In this document: piece by piece, positions 46,800 to 58,646 of the stretch
How positions within the stretch are numbered: position 1 is the first letter of the stretch
Layout: each line of letters begins with the position of its first letter
Assembly: GCF_032118995.1 (NCBI RefSeq)
Contig: NC_092666.1
Span: 9,560,501 to 9,624,500 of the forward strand
Reading direction: 5' to 3'
From: Asterias amurensis
Taxonomy: Eukaryota > Echinodermata > Asteroidea > Forcipulatida > Asteriidae
DNA: 64,000 nucleotides
Position numbers and translations under genes: made by a program
The notes under the pieces: generated by a model
Told to the model about the DNA's origin: nothing
What the model saw: only the letters and a program-made list of their open reading frames with translations
Databases searched by the model: none

Positions 46800-47296
46800 G
46801 GGTCAATCTTTCACAAAGAGTTAGGATTCAAAACGTATAGCTAATCCTAAGTTAAAGGCAGTGGACACTATTGGTAATTACTCAAAATTTATTATCATAA
46901 AACCTTACTTGGTAACGAGTAATGGGGAGCTGTTGATCGTATAAAACATTGTGAGAAACGGCTCCCTCTGAAGTGACGTAGTTTTCGAGAAAGAAGTAAT
47001 TTTCCACGAATTTGATTTCGAGACCTCAAGTTTAGAATTTTAGGTCTCAAAGTCAAGCATCTGAAAGCACACAACTTCGTGTGACAAGTGTGTTTTTTCT
47101 TTCATTATTATCTCGCAACTTCGATGACCGATTGAGCTCAAATTTTCACAGATTCGTTATTTTATGTGTTGAGATACATCAAGTGAGAAGACTGGTCTTT
47201 GACAATTACCAATAGTGTCCACTGTCTTTAAGACGAGTAGCTCGTCCTTACTCAAGATAAGACTAGTCTTAGCTCTTTGTGAAATCCTCCCCAGGT
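46800..47296. mobile_element. Hairpin-F MITE carrying a TTAA-A insertion
   Basis: The two halves are 46800-46855 (tcacaaagagttaggattc...ctaatcctaag) and 47228-47296 (gacgagtagctcgtcc...ctctttgtgaaatcctcccc). Removing the insert rejoins them at a single ttaa. Confidence 0.88.
46852..47231. mobile_element. TTAA-A MITE nested in hairpin-F
   Basis: Complete copy bounded by TTAA on both sides, within a recognisable host element. This gives direct evidence for TTAA duplication at insertion. Confidence 0.95.
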
Positions 47297-48331
47297 TCTT
47301 TAGAATATGGCTTTACTTCAGAACGAAATATCTCACCGACAAAGGGGTCCAGTACTTATCGGGAAGCATACAAACTTTAAAAAAATAATAAAAAAAAATG
47401 TGGGTATCCTTACTAACCATTTGTAATAATTGATAATTTTTTTTTTTTAATATGGCTTTATTTAAGAAGGAAATATTTCACCGAAAAATGGTTCTAGCAA
47501 GACCTAACAATCACGAAGGTTACAGACTAAAATTAAACAATGTTTTGTATTCTTATACCAACCCTGTGTAATACCTTGAAGCAATTTTTAGAGAACATGT
47601 TTATCAATATAATGTATTCCAACTCTGGTGATGTATCTTAATGAAATATTATTATTTTATTAAATCCTAATATTATTTGCTTAGATTGTTTATTTGTTCA
47701 CGGTGTTGAATTAACTCCCATAGCATTTTTTTTTTCTTTTTTTTTTTTTAGATAAAAATTATAACATACGTTGTTATTTCTTTTTCTGTCAGATCAAAAG
47801 TACAGTAGGTCTAATGCAGAGTTGTAAAAAAATATTATAAATTACAACAAGAGCAATTAAAACACAGATGAACGAAAGAAAAACAGCTCCAATTACTGAA
47901 CTTTTGATTGTCATTTTGTTTGTTTTATAAACATCACACAACCCCGAACAACTTTTGTTTGACTCGCCCTGTGTTTAATAGTTCTGTTATCGATCGTCAC
48001 GGGTAGGAATAAGTATTATTTTTCACTCAACATCTGTTGGGTTGCAGCTGATTGAAAAAAAACACGCAGGTAACAAAATAATTTTATTTTTGATAATAAC
48101 ACTATCTACTCAAGCAAAGAAATGTACGGCCCGGTTGTATATTTAATGTCAGAAGTGCTTTATTGCATTCATGCTGTGATACAAAAAAATCGGTTATACA
48201 AAAATCGATTACTATTATTACAATAGACACACCTGTTCTAGAACTCTAATTCATTCAATTCAATTCAATTCAAAAATGGTTTATTAAAACATGTCTCGCA
48301 GTTGAAAAAAAAATGAATTGCACAACTGAAT
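47297..48331. other. AT-rich, no gene
   Basis: Poly-T runs near 47435 and 47730 and a short (attca)n near 48250. Nothing else was recognised. Confidence 0.45.
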
Positions 48332-48717
48332 TTAAAGGCAGTGGACACGATTGGTAATTACTCAAAACAATTATTAGCTTAAAACCTTACTTGGTGACGA
48401 GTAAGGGGGAGAGGTTGGTGGTATAAAACATTGTGAGGAATGGGTCCCTCTGAAGTGACGTAGTTTTCGAGAAAGAAGTAATTTTCCACGAATTTGATTT
48501 CAAGACCTCAGATTTAGAACTTGAGGTCTCGAAATCAACCATCTAAACGCACACAACTTCGTGTGACTAGGGTATTTTTTCTTTCATTATTATCTCTCAA
48601 GTTCGATGACCGATTAAGCTAAAAGTTTTACAGGTTTGTTATTTTATGCATATGTTGAGATACACCAACTGTGAGGGCTAGTCTTTGACAATTACCAATA
48701 GTCTCCACTGCCTTTAA
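48332..48717. mobile_element. TTAA-A MITE
   Basis: Complete copy. Its right TTAA (48714-48717) is also the left end of the next element. Confidence 0.93.
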
Positions 48718-49094
48718 AGGAACGTTACAGAATTGGTAAGAAAACAAAATCGTGAAGATCACAGATTTACATCAAACTTACCCGGTCTAATGATGAGGAT
48801 AGTAGAAAACATCTCTTGAAATATTTCTGTCTAAAATGTCATATTTAATGAGAAATAAATAATATAATTTCGCGTTTGGAGTTTATCGATCGTTTTATTC
48901 ATTATTGTTTTGGCATCGATGCAATGCAAAATTTGTAACCGTTTGTTTTCACTATTCTCTCGTGACCCAGATGGCCGATCGGATCTCAAACTTCTACAGG
49001 TTTGTCAGTTTTATGATGGATTTACACAAAGTGCTTACACTGCCATGCCAGCAACGTTTTTGCTTGCAAAACCAAATCTGTAATGTTCCTTTAA
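48714..49094. mobile_element. TTAA-E MITE
   Basis: The element runs from TTAAaggaacgttacag to ctgtaatgttcctTTAA. It shares the acagatttacatcaaactta block with 27302. It shares a TTAA with neighbours on both sides. Confidence 0.9.
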
Positions 49095-49481
49095 AGACAG
49101 TGGACACTATTGGTAAATGTCAAAGACCAGTCTTCTCACTTGGTGTATCTCAACACATGCATAAACTAACAAACCTGTGAAAATTTTAGCTCGATTGGCT
49201 GTCAGAGTTGCGAGATAACTATGAAATAAATAAAAACACCCTTGTCACACAAAGTTGTGTACTTTCAGATGCTTGATTTCGAGACCTCAAATTCTAAACT
49301 TAAGGTCTCAAAATCAAATTCATGGAAAACTACTTCTTTCTCGAAAACTACGTCACTTCAGAGGGAGCTGTTTCTCACAATGTTTTATACAATCAACCTC
49401 TCCCCATTACTCACTACTAAGTGAGGTTTTTTGCTGATAATTATATTTTGAGTAATTACTAATAGTGTCCACTGACTTTAA
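49091..49481. mobile_element. TTAA-A MITE
   Basis: Complete copy (TTAAagacagtggacac ... gtgtccactgactTTAA). It is the third bead in the array. Confidence 0.93.
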
Positions 49482-49583
49482 GTTTCTCAATTGATCCATG
49501 CATTATGAGGACCTTGGTATAAAATAACGTAAAAATATTCTAGCTTGAATTAAAATCCTATGTTTGCTCTTGCATTTCGCAAC

Positions 49584-49972
49584 TTAAAGGCAGTGGACAC
49601 TATTGGTAATAACTCAAAATAATTATCAGCATAAAACCTCACTTGGTAACGAGTAATGGGGAGAGGTTAATAGTATAAAACTTTGTGAGAAACGGCTCCC
49701 TCTGAAGTGACGTAATTTTTGAGAAAGAAGTAATTTTCCACGAATTTGATTTCGAGACCTCAAGTTTAGAATTTGAGGTCTCGAAATTAAGCATCTAAAA
49801 GCACACAACTTCGTGTGACAAGGTTTTTTTTTCTTTCTTTCATAGTTATCTCGCAACTCCGACGACCAATCGAGCTCAAATTTTCACAGGTTTGTTATTT
49901 TATGCATATTATGTTGATATACACCAAGTAAGAAGACTGGTCTTTGACAATTATCAATAGTGTCCAGTGTAA
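49584..49972. mobile_element. TTAA-A MITE
   Basis: The left end is intact (TTAAaggcagtggacac); the right end is agtgtccagtgtaat, missing the final TTAA. Confidence 0.9.
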
Positions 49973-50460
49973 TAACTGTTATTCTTTGTCTCAGTGCAAA
50001 TGAATGTCTTTGACTAATGCCTACAAGCCCTGCCACTACAATAGATCCCTTTAAAACTTTGAAATTTAAAAAAGGCCCTCAAATCACCCAGAAATGATCT
50101 TATATAATTATATATAAAAACAACCAAGGGAGGGCCTACTGTGCAATGGCCATCCGCTCTCGCCTGCGTGCCTGCGTGCGGATGTTTTCAGATACAGTAT
50201 TCTGGAATTTCGTGAATTGATTTCAGAGAGCGCATGTGTACATCTCGCTACGCAAGCTAGACTACACACAATAATTAGCTCGGGCAGGTAACGCAAAAGC
50301 ACATAGGAACACACACCACGCAAGCACTGCGTACATTGTGTAATAAGCTAGACTTTACGTACAAAGGAAAACATACTAAACAAATCCCAGAATGCATTGT
50401 TTTTTCCTATCTGTAAAGGGGTCTATGCGCTTAGTTTGTAAAAAAAAAATGGCGCACGTG
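49973..50460. other. No gene recognised
   Basis: Short open frames only. Confidence 0.4.
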
Positions 50461-50660
50461 TTCCGTCGACCAAGGGCGTTTTTGCACGGGGCGGACACAA
50501 CTGCATGTGCAAATGTGTCCGGGCGGACACACTTGCATTATGAAGCAGCGTCCGGGCGGACACGATTGCATAATATGCAAAATCGTCCGGCGGACATTTT
50601 TGCATATGCAATAATGTCTTTTGGATAGTATTGCATAGAGGACATAACTGCATGGACACT
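50461..50660. repeat. Degenerate repeat of gcggacac-attgcat units
   Basis: Five or six imperfect units combine tccgggcggacac or ggacat with ttgcat and tgcaaa, alternating in direction so that neighbouring units pair (ttgcataatatgcaa; ttgcatatgcaa). Confidence 0.75.
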
Positions 50661-50727
50661 TCAACTCGATTAAAGTGAAGTTCGTTCCAATTTCACTCAA
50701 AAAGATTGACACAAATTGACTTTCACT

Positions 50728-50872
50728 ACCAAAAGAGCGAAACCGACACCACTCGGACAAGAGAATGATACGTTCACTCTTTTACAATTAGAGAGTAAGC
50801 TTTCGATATTATTTGTGTTAGGATTACTCCCGAATCGGTGGTGTTCGTCAGTTTGCACTTTTGGTAGTCTGT
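50728..50872. repeat. Imperfect inverted repeat
   Basis: The arms ctaccaaaagagcgaaaccgac...ccac and gtggtg...gtcagtttgcacttttggtag pair over about 30 bp around a roughly 75-bp centre. Confidence 0.65.
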
Positions 50873-51013
50873 GGTCGTGTGCATGTAGTGAAGTGGATGC
50901 GAGGTCAAAACAATGCAAACTTAACGGAATGTTGGCTGGTAACCTACTTTGCTAAGCAATATTTTCATGTGCTGAGCAAGCTCATGCTTACAGGCTTTAT
51001 GAAATTGGTCCCA

Positions 51014-51287
51014 GATGACGATCTGGGTCAAATTTCATAGAGCTGCTAATCACACAAATTTGCTTAGCATGATATTTCTGCCTCGAATAAAACAGGATTA
51101 CCAACCAAATTTCCACATGATTTTCAGGATAAGCAAACAACAGCTGAATACCAGTAACAAGTAATATACAACAAATGAAAATTCGGCTGGTAATTCTGTT
51201 TTTATCAAGGAAGAAATTGCAATGCAAATTGCTAAGCAAATTGTTGTGCTTAGCAGCTCTATGGATTTGGGGCCCTGTGCTTTACCG
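51014..51287. mobile_element. Hairpin-G MITE
   Basis: The ends are ctgggtcaaatttcatagagctgc and gcagctctatggatttggggccc; the inner arms share ggattaccaaccaaatttcc with its complement. Confidence 0.82.
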
Positions 51288-51418
51288 CACGGCCACAACG
51301 TCCTGTTGATCATTTATTTTTACAAAGCGGTTTTAACTTCCTGACAAACAAAATACATTTTTACTCATCGGATAATATATCTATAGTTTAAGTCAATTTT
51401 AGCCCGATTCATACATCC

Positions 51419-51828
51419 TTAAAGACACTGGACACTATTTGGTAATTGTCGAAGACCAGTCTTTACACACTTGGCGTATCTCAACATATGCAAAAAAATA
51501 ACAAACCTGTGAAAATTTGAGCTCATCAATTGGTCGTCCAAGTTGCGAGATAACAATGGAAGAAAAAAACACCGTTGTCACACGAAGTTGTGTGCTTTAA
51601 GATGTTTGATATTGGGACCTCAAAGTTTAATTCTGATGGGGTCTCGAAATAAAATTCAAATATTTTAGTGGAAAATTAGGTCTACTTCTTTCTCGAAACT
51701 ACGTTACTTCAGAGGGGGCTGTTTCTCACACTGTTTTATACTATCAACAGCTCTCCATTGCTTGTTACCAAGTAAGTTTTTATGCTAACAATTGAAGAGT
51801 AATTACCAATAGTGTCCAGTGCCTTTAA
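51419..51828. mobile_element. TTAA-A MITE
   Basis: The ends are TTAAagacactggacac and gtgtccagtgcctTTAA. Slightly longer than other copies because of small insertions. Confidence 0.92.
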
Positions 51829-52036
51829 ATCACTCCCATCGACTATTGTTCATATTTACAGAGTCATCAGCAGTTTGCATTTCCTGCGTGTGGTTTGAAC
51901 AAGTCACAAAAAGTCACAAGACTGGTCTCATCTGGCGAATACAGTGACTCAGACTAAATAAGTTTATATCAAAAACAAGTTCTTTGCGCTTCGATTAGTA
52001 AAACAAACATGATATTAAGAAACTTGACTTTGGTAT

Positions 52037-52411
52037 TTAAAGAGACACGTCGCCCTGGACCTTTTTGGTAATTGTCAAAGACCAGTCGTCTCACTTGGTG
52101 TATCTCAACATATGCACAAAATAACAAACCTGTGAAAATTTGAACTCAATTGGTCGTCGAAGTTGCGAGACAATAAGGGAAGAAAAAGCACCCTTGTCAC
52201 ACGAAGTTGTGTGCTTTCAGATGCTTGATTTCGAGAATTTAATTTTGAGGTCTCGAAATCGAATAAGTGGAAAATTACTTCTCTCTCGAAAACTATATAC
52301 TTCGGAGGGAGCTGTTTCTCACAATGTTTTATACTATCAACAGCTTTCCATTGCTTGTTACCAAATAAAGTTTTTCGCTTACAATTATTTTGAGTAATTA
52401 CCAATATAGTG
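52037..52411. mobile_element. TTAA-A MITE with divergent ends
   Basis: The left end is TTAAagagacacgtcgccctgg; the right end is gtaattaccaatatagtgacc. The middle matches the family. Confidence 0.82.
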
Positions 52412-53041
52412 ACCCAGATATACCCTTGACTTTATTATAGAGTTGCACTCCAATAATTGTTACCTCACAGAGGGATATTCCTCATATAAGGAGGTATAAT
52501 TGAGGTATAACACCCATTGAGGTATTCCCTCCATGTTGGTGCAATTGAAATCTTATTTTTTTGCAAAAATAGGCCCTGCTTATATTTTATGAAAACCCCA
52601 CAATTTTTTACATATTTTACATAAAACGAAATGCTGAGGACACGACTGAAAAAAAAAACTTATTTTGCACTAATTCATTGTTGAAGGCCCGCATTTTTGT
52701 CCAATTAATTTTGTACATAAAAACGAGGTGCCAATAGAAACGAAGTGCCAGTAAAAAAAAAACATACAGAACAAAAAAATATACTGCATAATTTATTAAT
52801 AATTGCACTTTTTTCGTGGTTATTATCATGATAATTGCTTTTTTTTTCGTTGTTATTGTCATTACTGGCGCTTAAAGGATTGGTAGAGTGTTGTGTGTGA
52901 TCAAACATAAACATGAATTATAAACCTGTGGAAATTTCGGCTGAATTCTTTGTGTGAGTCGGGTGAAAAAAAACATCCATAATTTTTAGCTTGAAAGAAA
53001 CACGGTATTCTTCTTATAGATATTGTCATTTCATAGTCATT
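52412..53041. other. No gene recognised
   Basis: A short patch with gaggtat repeats (52465-52535) and AT-rich sequence. Confidence 0.4.
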
Positions 53042-53640
53042 TCCTTCAGGACACTTTTGGTAATGTTGTCAAAGACCACTAATCTAACTTTTTTAGGGCC
53101 TTGTCACACGAGGCAACTTTTCCAGGCATCTTGGAGGCAACCAACTGCAGTGCATGCTACAGGAACACTTTGGTAGCACTTGAGTAATTCTTCGAACAAT
53201 GTCTTATGATCAACCAGTACAATACCTGAATATTGAAATGTGAGTGGCTTTTCTTCTTGGAGATCGCCTGGAACTAGGGACTGTAAATTTCCTCGTGTGA
53301 CATGGCACTTAGTGTAACCCAACATTTTATGCGTAAAAAAACAAGTCTATGAAAATTTGGGCTCAATTGGTCGTCAAAGTTGTAAGAGAATAATGAAAGG
53401 AAAAAAACACAGTCACCCTTGTTGCATAAATGTATGTGCTATCACATTCATGCTTCAGGCTCGAAGTCTCTTCATATTATTGTGAGAAATTACTTTTTTC
53501 TGGAAAACTACGTTACTTCAGAGGGAGCCGTTTCTCACAATGTTTTATACTATCAACAGCTTTCCACTGCTTGTTACCGAGTAAGGTTTTATGCCACCAA
53601 TTATTTTTGAGCAATTACCAATAGTGTCCAGTGCCTTTAA
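53042..53640. mobile_element. TTAA-A/C element with a nested MITE
   Basis: Host sequence runs 53042-53089 and 53310-53640, the latter with a complete right end (gtgtccagtgcctTTAA). The left terminus is degraded. Confidence 0.8.
53090..53309. mobile_element. MITE with ggccttgtcacacgagg ends, nested
   Basis: The inverted ends are gggccttgtcacacgaggcaa and ttcctcgtgtgacatggca. The interior also pairs loosely (ccaggcatcttggag / cttggagatcgcctgg). It interrupts the TTAA-A family string tctcacttggtgtatctc. Confidence 0.82.
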
Positions 53641-54024
53641 AGGCACTGTACAAGTTTGGTAATTGTCAAAGACCATTGTTGTCACTTTGTGTATCCCATC
53701 ATCAGCATAAAATAACAAGGCTGTGAAAATTGGAGTCAATTTGTCATCGAAGTTGCGAGAACATGATAAAAGAGTTGTCATCGAAGTTGCGAGAACATGA
53801 TAAAAGAAAAAACACCCTTGTTGGACGAATTTGTGTGCTTTCAGCTAGGAAAAAAAAGACTTCTACCTAGAAGAAAAATTACCTCTTTCTCAAAAACTAC
53901 GTCACTCCAGAGGAAGTCGTTTCCCACAATGTTTTATACTATCAACAGCTCTCCAATGCTCGTTACCAAGTCAGTTTTTAAATTTTTGTTTTGAGTAATT
54001 ACCAAACGTGTACCTTGTGTTTAA
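53637..54024. mobile_element. TTAA-C MITE with a 33-bp internal duplication
   Basis: The ends are TTAAaggcactgtacaag and cgtgtaccttgtgtTTAA. The string gtcatcgaagttgcgagaac occurs twice in tandem at about 53740-53805. It shares TTAA 53637-53640 with its left neighbour. Confidence 0.85.
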
Positions 54025-54088
54025 ATAGTTTCTGTCTGGTGTTTGGTAGTTTCGATTGCAGATGTTGCCTTGACATTTAATTGTACTG

Positions 54089-54228
54089 GGGTCGATTTCA
54101 CAAAGAGTTAGGACTTGTCCTAACCTAGGAGATATACAAATTGCATGGATAGTCCTAAGTTAGGACGAGTAACTGGTCCTAACTCGAGATAAGACTAGTC
54201 CTAACTCTTTGTGAAATCCACCCCTGGG
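54089..54228. mobile_element. Hairpin-F MITE
   Basis: The ends are ggggtcgatttcacaaagag and ctctttgtgaaatccacccc, with taggac-type internal repeats. Confidence 0.85.
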
Positions 54229-54326
54229 CAGCACAGCCATGACTTTAATATCAACTTTGTAATGGAACCCCTCTTCATCAAAGTAAGGGATAATATTGTC
54301 CCCAATCAGGGATATTTTGGTATCCT

Positions 54327-55080
54327 GGGCCCAATTTCGTAAAGCTGCTAAGCCCCAAAATGCTTAGCATGGAATTTTGGCATTGATAACAACAGGATTG
54401 GCAACCAAATTTCAACGTGATTTTCATGCTAAGCAAACACCAGCTGAATACCAGTACCAAGCAATATGAAACAAATGGAAATTGGGTTGGTAATCCGCCG
54501 TTTTTATCAAGGAAGAAATTTCATACTAAGCAACAAAAACAGTTTGTGCTTAGCAGCGCTATAAAGTTGGGCCCTGGTTGGCTTCTACAATATCGAACAA
54601 TTATTAACCCCAGCTGGGTATAATTGTTCTTAGGGCCCAATTTCATAAAGCTGTTAAGCAGAAAATACTACTCGATAAATTTCTTTGCTATGCAAAAATT
54701 TAGTGGTCACAACATTAACTTTTGCTTGTGACCTGTTTCTGTTATTAAGCAATACTTTTCTGTGCCAAGACAGTTTCTGTGCTGACAGTTTTGTGCTGAC
54801 AGGCTTGGGTCCAATTTCATAGAGCTGACTGCTTAACAAATTTTCGGCTAGGCAGAAATGAGCAGGATATATCAGTCACAAAATAATTGTACACGTGAAA
54901 TGGTACTTGAAATGCTCTATAATTTGGGCCGAGATTGGAACCATAATTGTCCCAATGAGTTCTTCGATCAATGGTGACGGCGACATCGATGGTATTTTGG
55001 CTGGTAACCGTATTCCGGTAAGCAAAAATATTTACTGCTTAGCTGCTTTTTTGTGCTTAAGCAGCTCTACAGCACATATT
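54327..55080. mobile_element. Two hairpin-G copies
   Basis: 54327-54580 is complete (tgggcccaatttcgtaaagctgct ... gctataaagttgggccct). From 54632 a second set (gggcccaatttcataaagctg) runs to about 55075 with internal rearrangement. Confidence 0.78.
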
Positions 55081-55238
55081 ATTGGAACCCTGTTATCCCA
55101 TGAGGTTTTCAATCCTTGGTGATGAGACTATTAAACCCATTGAGTCATTTCGAGTTTCCGGTATACACGGTCACCACTTGTTACTCATTCCGGTTTTAGT
55201 TTGTATCACTTGCACAGATGTCCAGCCGAATTGTTGGG

Positions 55239-55246
55239 TATAAAAA
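55239..55246 (+). promoter_or_regulatory. TATA box of the TRIM gene
   Basis: TATAAAAA lies about 30 bp before a plausible start of transcription near 55270. A splice donor aaag|GTAAGA at 55355 closes a short noncoding first exon, and an acceptor (ttttctttcag, to 56337) precedes the coding exon. The distances fit a normal core promoter. Confidence 0.65.
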
Positions 55247-55510
55247 GACTACATCACAAGGCCCTAGTCCATTGTGATATGATTTCTGTTCCGCCTGGTG
55301 CCAAAGATTTATCCTGTAAAGCTATAGGCCATTCGTTCTCAACACAAATCAAAGGTAAGACCACTGTTATAAACCAATAAATAATGTTCAGTTAAATTGT
55401 TGAATAATTTCTAGAGTTTCCCACCACTATGTGACTCTTTTGCGCTTGCGTACGCGCTTAGAAGGTGCAGGCTGCTTCTATTTTATGTCATTTACTATGG
55501 AAAAGCAAAC

Positions 55511-55879
55511 TTAAAGATGCTATGTCAGATTTTTGGCCCCAAACATTAAAAAAAAAATTTTTTTGAGTGAATGGTATTTCAAAGAGTATCACCCGCTCTA
55601 ACGAAACAAAGTTTAACTTTTACTTTTAATGGTCAGGAACCATGACAAAAATTGAAAACGTTTCTTATAAAACACATAAGAATTGGTCACGTGATATATT
55701 GTCGGGATCCCGACAAAAACTAATATTTTGAGCACTTTATTTCACTGCTACTAATAATTGGCGGACTTTTTCGAGCAATGGCTCAAATGAAAGCTTGTAA
55801 CCCGACCCCATCAAAATACCTATTGAATTTTAAATCAAATTGGGTCAAATCGGCCAAAAATCTGACATAGGATCTTTAA
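55511..55879. mobile_element. TTAA-P MITE in the 5' intron of the TRIM gene
   Basis: The element runs from TTAAagatgctatgtcagatt to aatctgacataggatctTTAA. It contains the palindrome gtcgggatcccgac. A partial copy lies at 35358. Confidence 0.92.
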
Positions 55880-56352
55880 TCACTGTAGTTCTATTAGCCA
55901 AGAACGGGGTTATCAGAATAGTTCTCAGGGGTTTTCCTTCCAAACTCTAAAATTGAAACTTCCTTCTATTCATTGTCTTCTCTCTGAGTCTAAAACTGAA
56001 ACTTCCTTCCCTGTCTTCTGTCATCGGACTACAACATTCGTTCCTCTTTGGTAGCGACTCTGGAAAGAGCCGGTGTCATGGGGAAATAAGTCCTTGAAGA
56101 TTCTGTCTCCCATAGATAAAAACAAAATGGACTAGGATGGGAATTCAAGAGAGGACGCTTTCAGAAGAAGAAGTTTCCTGTACAGTTCGCCGTATCGGGG
56201 GACAGAATCTATACCTGCCACACCGTTCGGTTTTTCTCTTTTTTCCTGGCAATGATCGGTCAATATTGAATTAAAATTCATGCCCCCATCGAGAGTAAAC
56301 ATGTTGATATTATATTGGCTGAATGTTTTTCTTTCAGAGCTTGTGTTAGGGA

Positions 56353-58646
56353 ATGGACGATGGTAAGAAAAAACAACCCGAGTGCGCCCTCTGCCTGGGA
56401 CGATACCAACAACCCAAACTCTTAGAATGCCTCCATAGCTTCTGTGCAAACTGTCTAAAGAAGTACAGGACAACTAACATCGCTAAGGTACCTATGATAT
56501 GCTGCCCTGTATGTGGTAAAAACACAGACATCCGAGCCGGCATCGACAACCTGAAGACGAACTTCTATCTGATTGGACTCACGGATGAGATAATCATGCA
56601 AGAGCAAGTTGCAAATTGCCTGGAGACCAAGTTGGCTTGTGGGTCTTGTGAGGGTGGTAGGAACCTGGCTGTGTCGAGGTGTATCGATTGCGCGCTGTAC
56701 CTCTGCGCAAATTGCCAGAATGCGCACACGAGATTCGCCGCTCTGTCGAGTCACAAGATCGCCACTCTGGATGAGATTAAGTATGGGGTGGTCGAGGTGA
56801 GGAAAGTACGGCTTGAGATGGAGCCTAAGTGCAAGAAGCACTACGGGGAGATCCTTGCCTTCTTCTGCGAGACGTGCCAAGAGTTAGTCTGCCATGATTG
56901 TACAGTTGTCGACCACAGCCAGGTCAAAGGTCACAAATGCATCGACACCAATAAGGCCTTCTCGGAGCGTAAACAGTCGTTGGGTGAGCTCTTCCCTGCT
57001 CTAAACTACGCATTGTTGGTCATTGAACAGTCGTTGGATGACGCAACTGAGATGAAGAAGAAGTTGCAGAGTTCCAGCGTCGAGACCATCCAAGAGGTGC
57101 ACACAAGGGCAGCCGAAGTGACCGCTATGGTGGCTGTCGAAGAGAAACGCATCATTGGAGACATCAAGAGGATTGAAGAAGATCGAGAGTTGAAGTTCAA
57201 GGAGCATGAAGAGAAGATGAGCAGGATGAGGGAGGGTATCCAGCACTCTCTGACTACGGCTCGAGAGCTTGTCAGCACGGCATCCAAGGGTGACCTCCTT
57301 ACACTCTACGCGACCATCAGCAAAGAGCTCAAATCCCTCGGTGTCCACAAACCTCCGAAGATCGACCACAGACTCTCCTTCATGACGTTCGCCCGTAGTG
57401 GGAACGAGGATGGGTGTATCAACCTCGGGAATCTGGTTATGGAGGGGAAGTGGGAGATGTGTCGGCAGTTTGGGAAGGACGAAGGAGAGGGTGAATTCAG
57501 CTGTGCCAGGGGCATCGCTGCCTTGCCATCGGGAGACATCGCTGTGGCTGACCAGTGGAACAAGAGAGTCGTTATCTGCAACTCTAAAGGTGGCCACAAG
57601 AGGGCGGTACAAATCGATGATTGTAAGTCGTTTTCTCATTCTCTCAGCCTCGATTTCGTTAGCAGTAAAGATGAGAGAAACAAGACAAACAAAATATATT
57701 AGTATGATGACCAGGAGGTCACCAGCCAAAGCTACAATGTTTTATGTAGGCCTACCTTTATTTTTGTGGCTGGTATCCTGCTCAGTCTGCTTAGCAGGGA
57801 ATTGTTACGCAATAATTTCTGCTTAAATAGCTAGCTCTTACAAAATTGTGCTTTTCTATTAAAGCAAACATTTAGTGGGACACCAGTCACAACAATGTAA
57901 ACTTAACGTAAGTTGACTGGTTATAAGCAATAATTTTCTGTGCTTAACAATTTTAGTGCTTACAGGCAGGCTTTATGAAATTGGGCCCTGAACTGTACAC
58001 TATTTTTATCTTTACAGATCCATTCGATGTGGCGACATTCAACAACCAACTGATTGTGCTAGACACCACAAGCCTGGTCAAAGTCTACAACACCGACAAG
58101 ATACTGGTCTTCGAGTTCCCAACCCTCCCGGCAGCCGAGGTCGGCAAGACGCTGGTGAATCTAGCCAGCGTAGCGGTTAAGCGAGACGGTACCATCGTCA
58201 TCGGGGATGTCAAGCGGTGCGTTCTGACGGAGCACCGGCCGGCAGACGGCTCACTGATCCGTACCGTCCCGGTCGCTACTCCGCCACACTACCTCGCAAT
58301 CGACAGCACCGTGAATCGGGTGATTATCAGTGGGGCCGACAAGCGCGTTGCCCAGGCGGTGGATGGTGAGACTGGCGCAACTATCTTCACGATCAAGCCG
58401 CTCGTTGCCAACGACCGGGTTGAATACTGTACCGGGGTTTGCTGCGATAGCTCGGGTATATTTCTGGCTATGCATAACGGCAGTGACACGGGGCATATAC
58501 ACCAGTATGACGCCAAGGGGACGTTTCGTGCATGCGTGGCTCAGGATCTTCATTATCCAATGGGTATTAAGATGTGTGCGGGGAAACAGCAGCTAGCCAT
58601 TGCAGACTGGACTTCGGTCAAGATTTTCGAACTTGAGCACGTCTAA
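56353..58646 (+). CDS. TRIM-NHL-type RING E3 ubiquitin ligase (2 coding exons)
   Basis: Exons join(56353..57622,58018..58646) give 632 residues. The RING finger is complete (C11, C14, C26, H28, C31, C34, C51, C54). A B-box 1-like domain spans about 96-136 and a B-box 2 about 160-196 (C160, H163, C172, C175, C180, C183, H188, H194). A coiled coil (about 200-330) follows, then NHL-type beta-propeller sequence from about 374 (GIAALPSGDIAVADQWNKRV) to the end (LAIADWTSVKIFEL). There is no filamin domain, unlike TRIM2/3/71. The donor ATGATT|GTAAGT and acceptor ctttacag join in phase, giving YPFDVATF. The family transfers ubiquitin and uses NHL repeats to bind protein or RNA. Invertebrates carry many lineage-specific TRIMs of this layout, some linked to innate immunity. 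Orthology to a named TRIM is not claimed. Confidence 0.92.
57720..57990. mobile_element. Hairpin-G copy in the TRIM intron
   Basis: Right end gctttatgaaattgggccct at 57970-57989, with internal gcttagcagg and ttctgcttaa pairing. It ends about 27 bp before the splice acceptor, so it may contain the branch point. Confidence 0.72.

Noticed and set aside
56455..57729. Minus-strand frames of 93-242 residues under the TRIM exon
   Set aside because: Antisense shadows of a GC-richer coding exon; the plus strand has the RING, B-box and coiled-coil protein.
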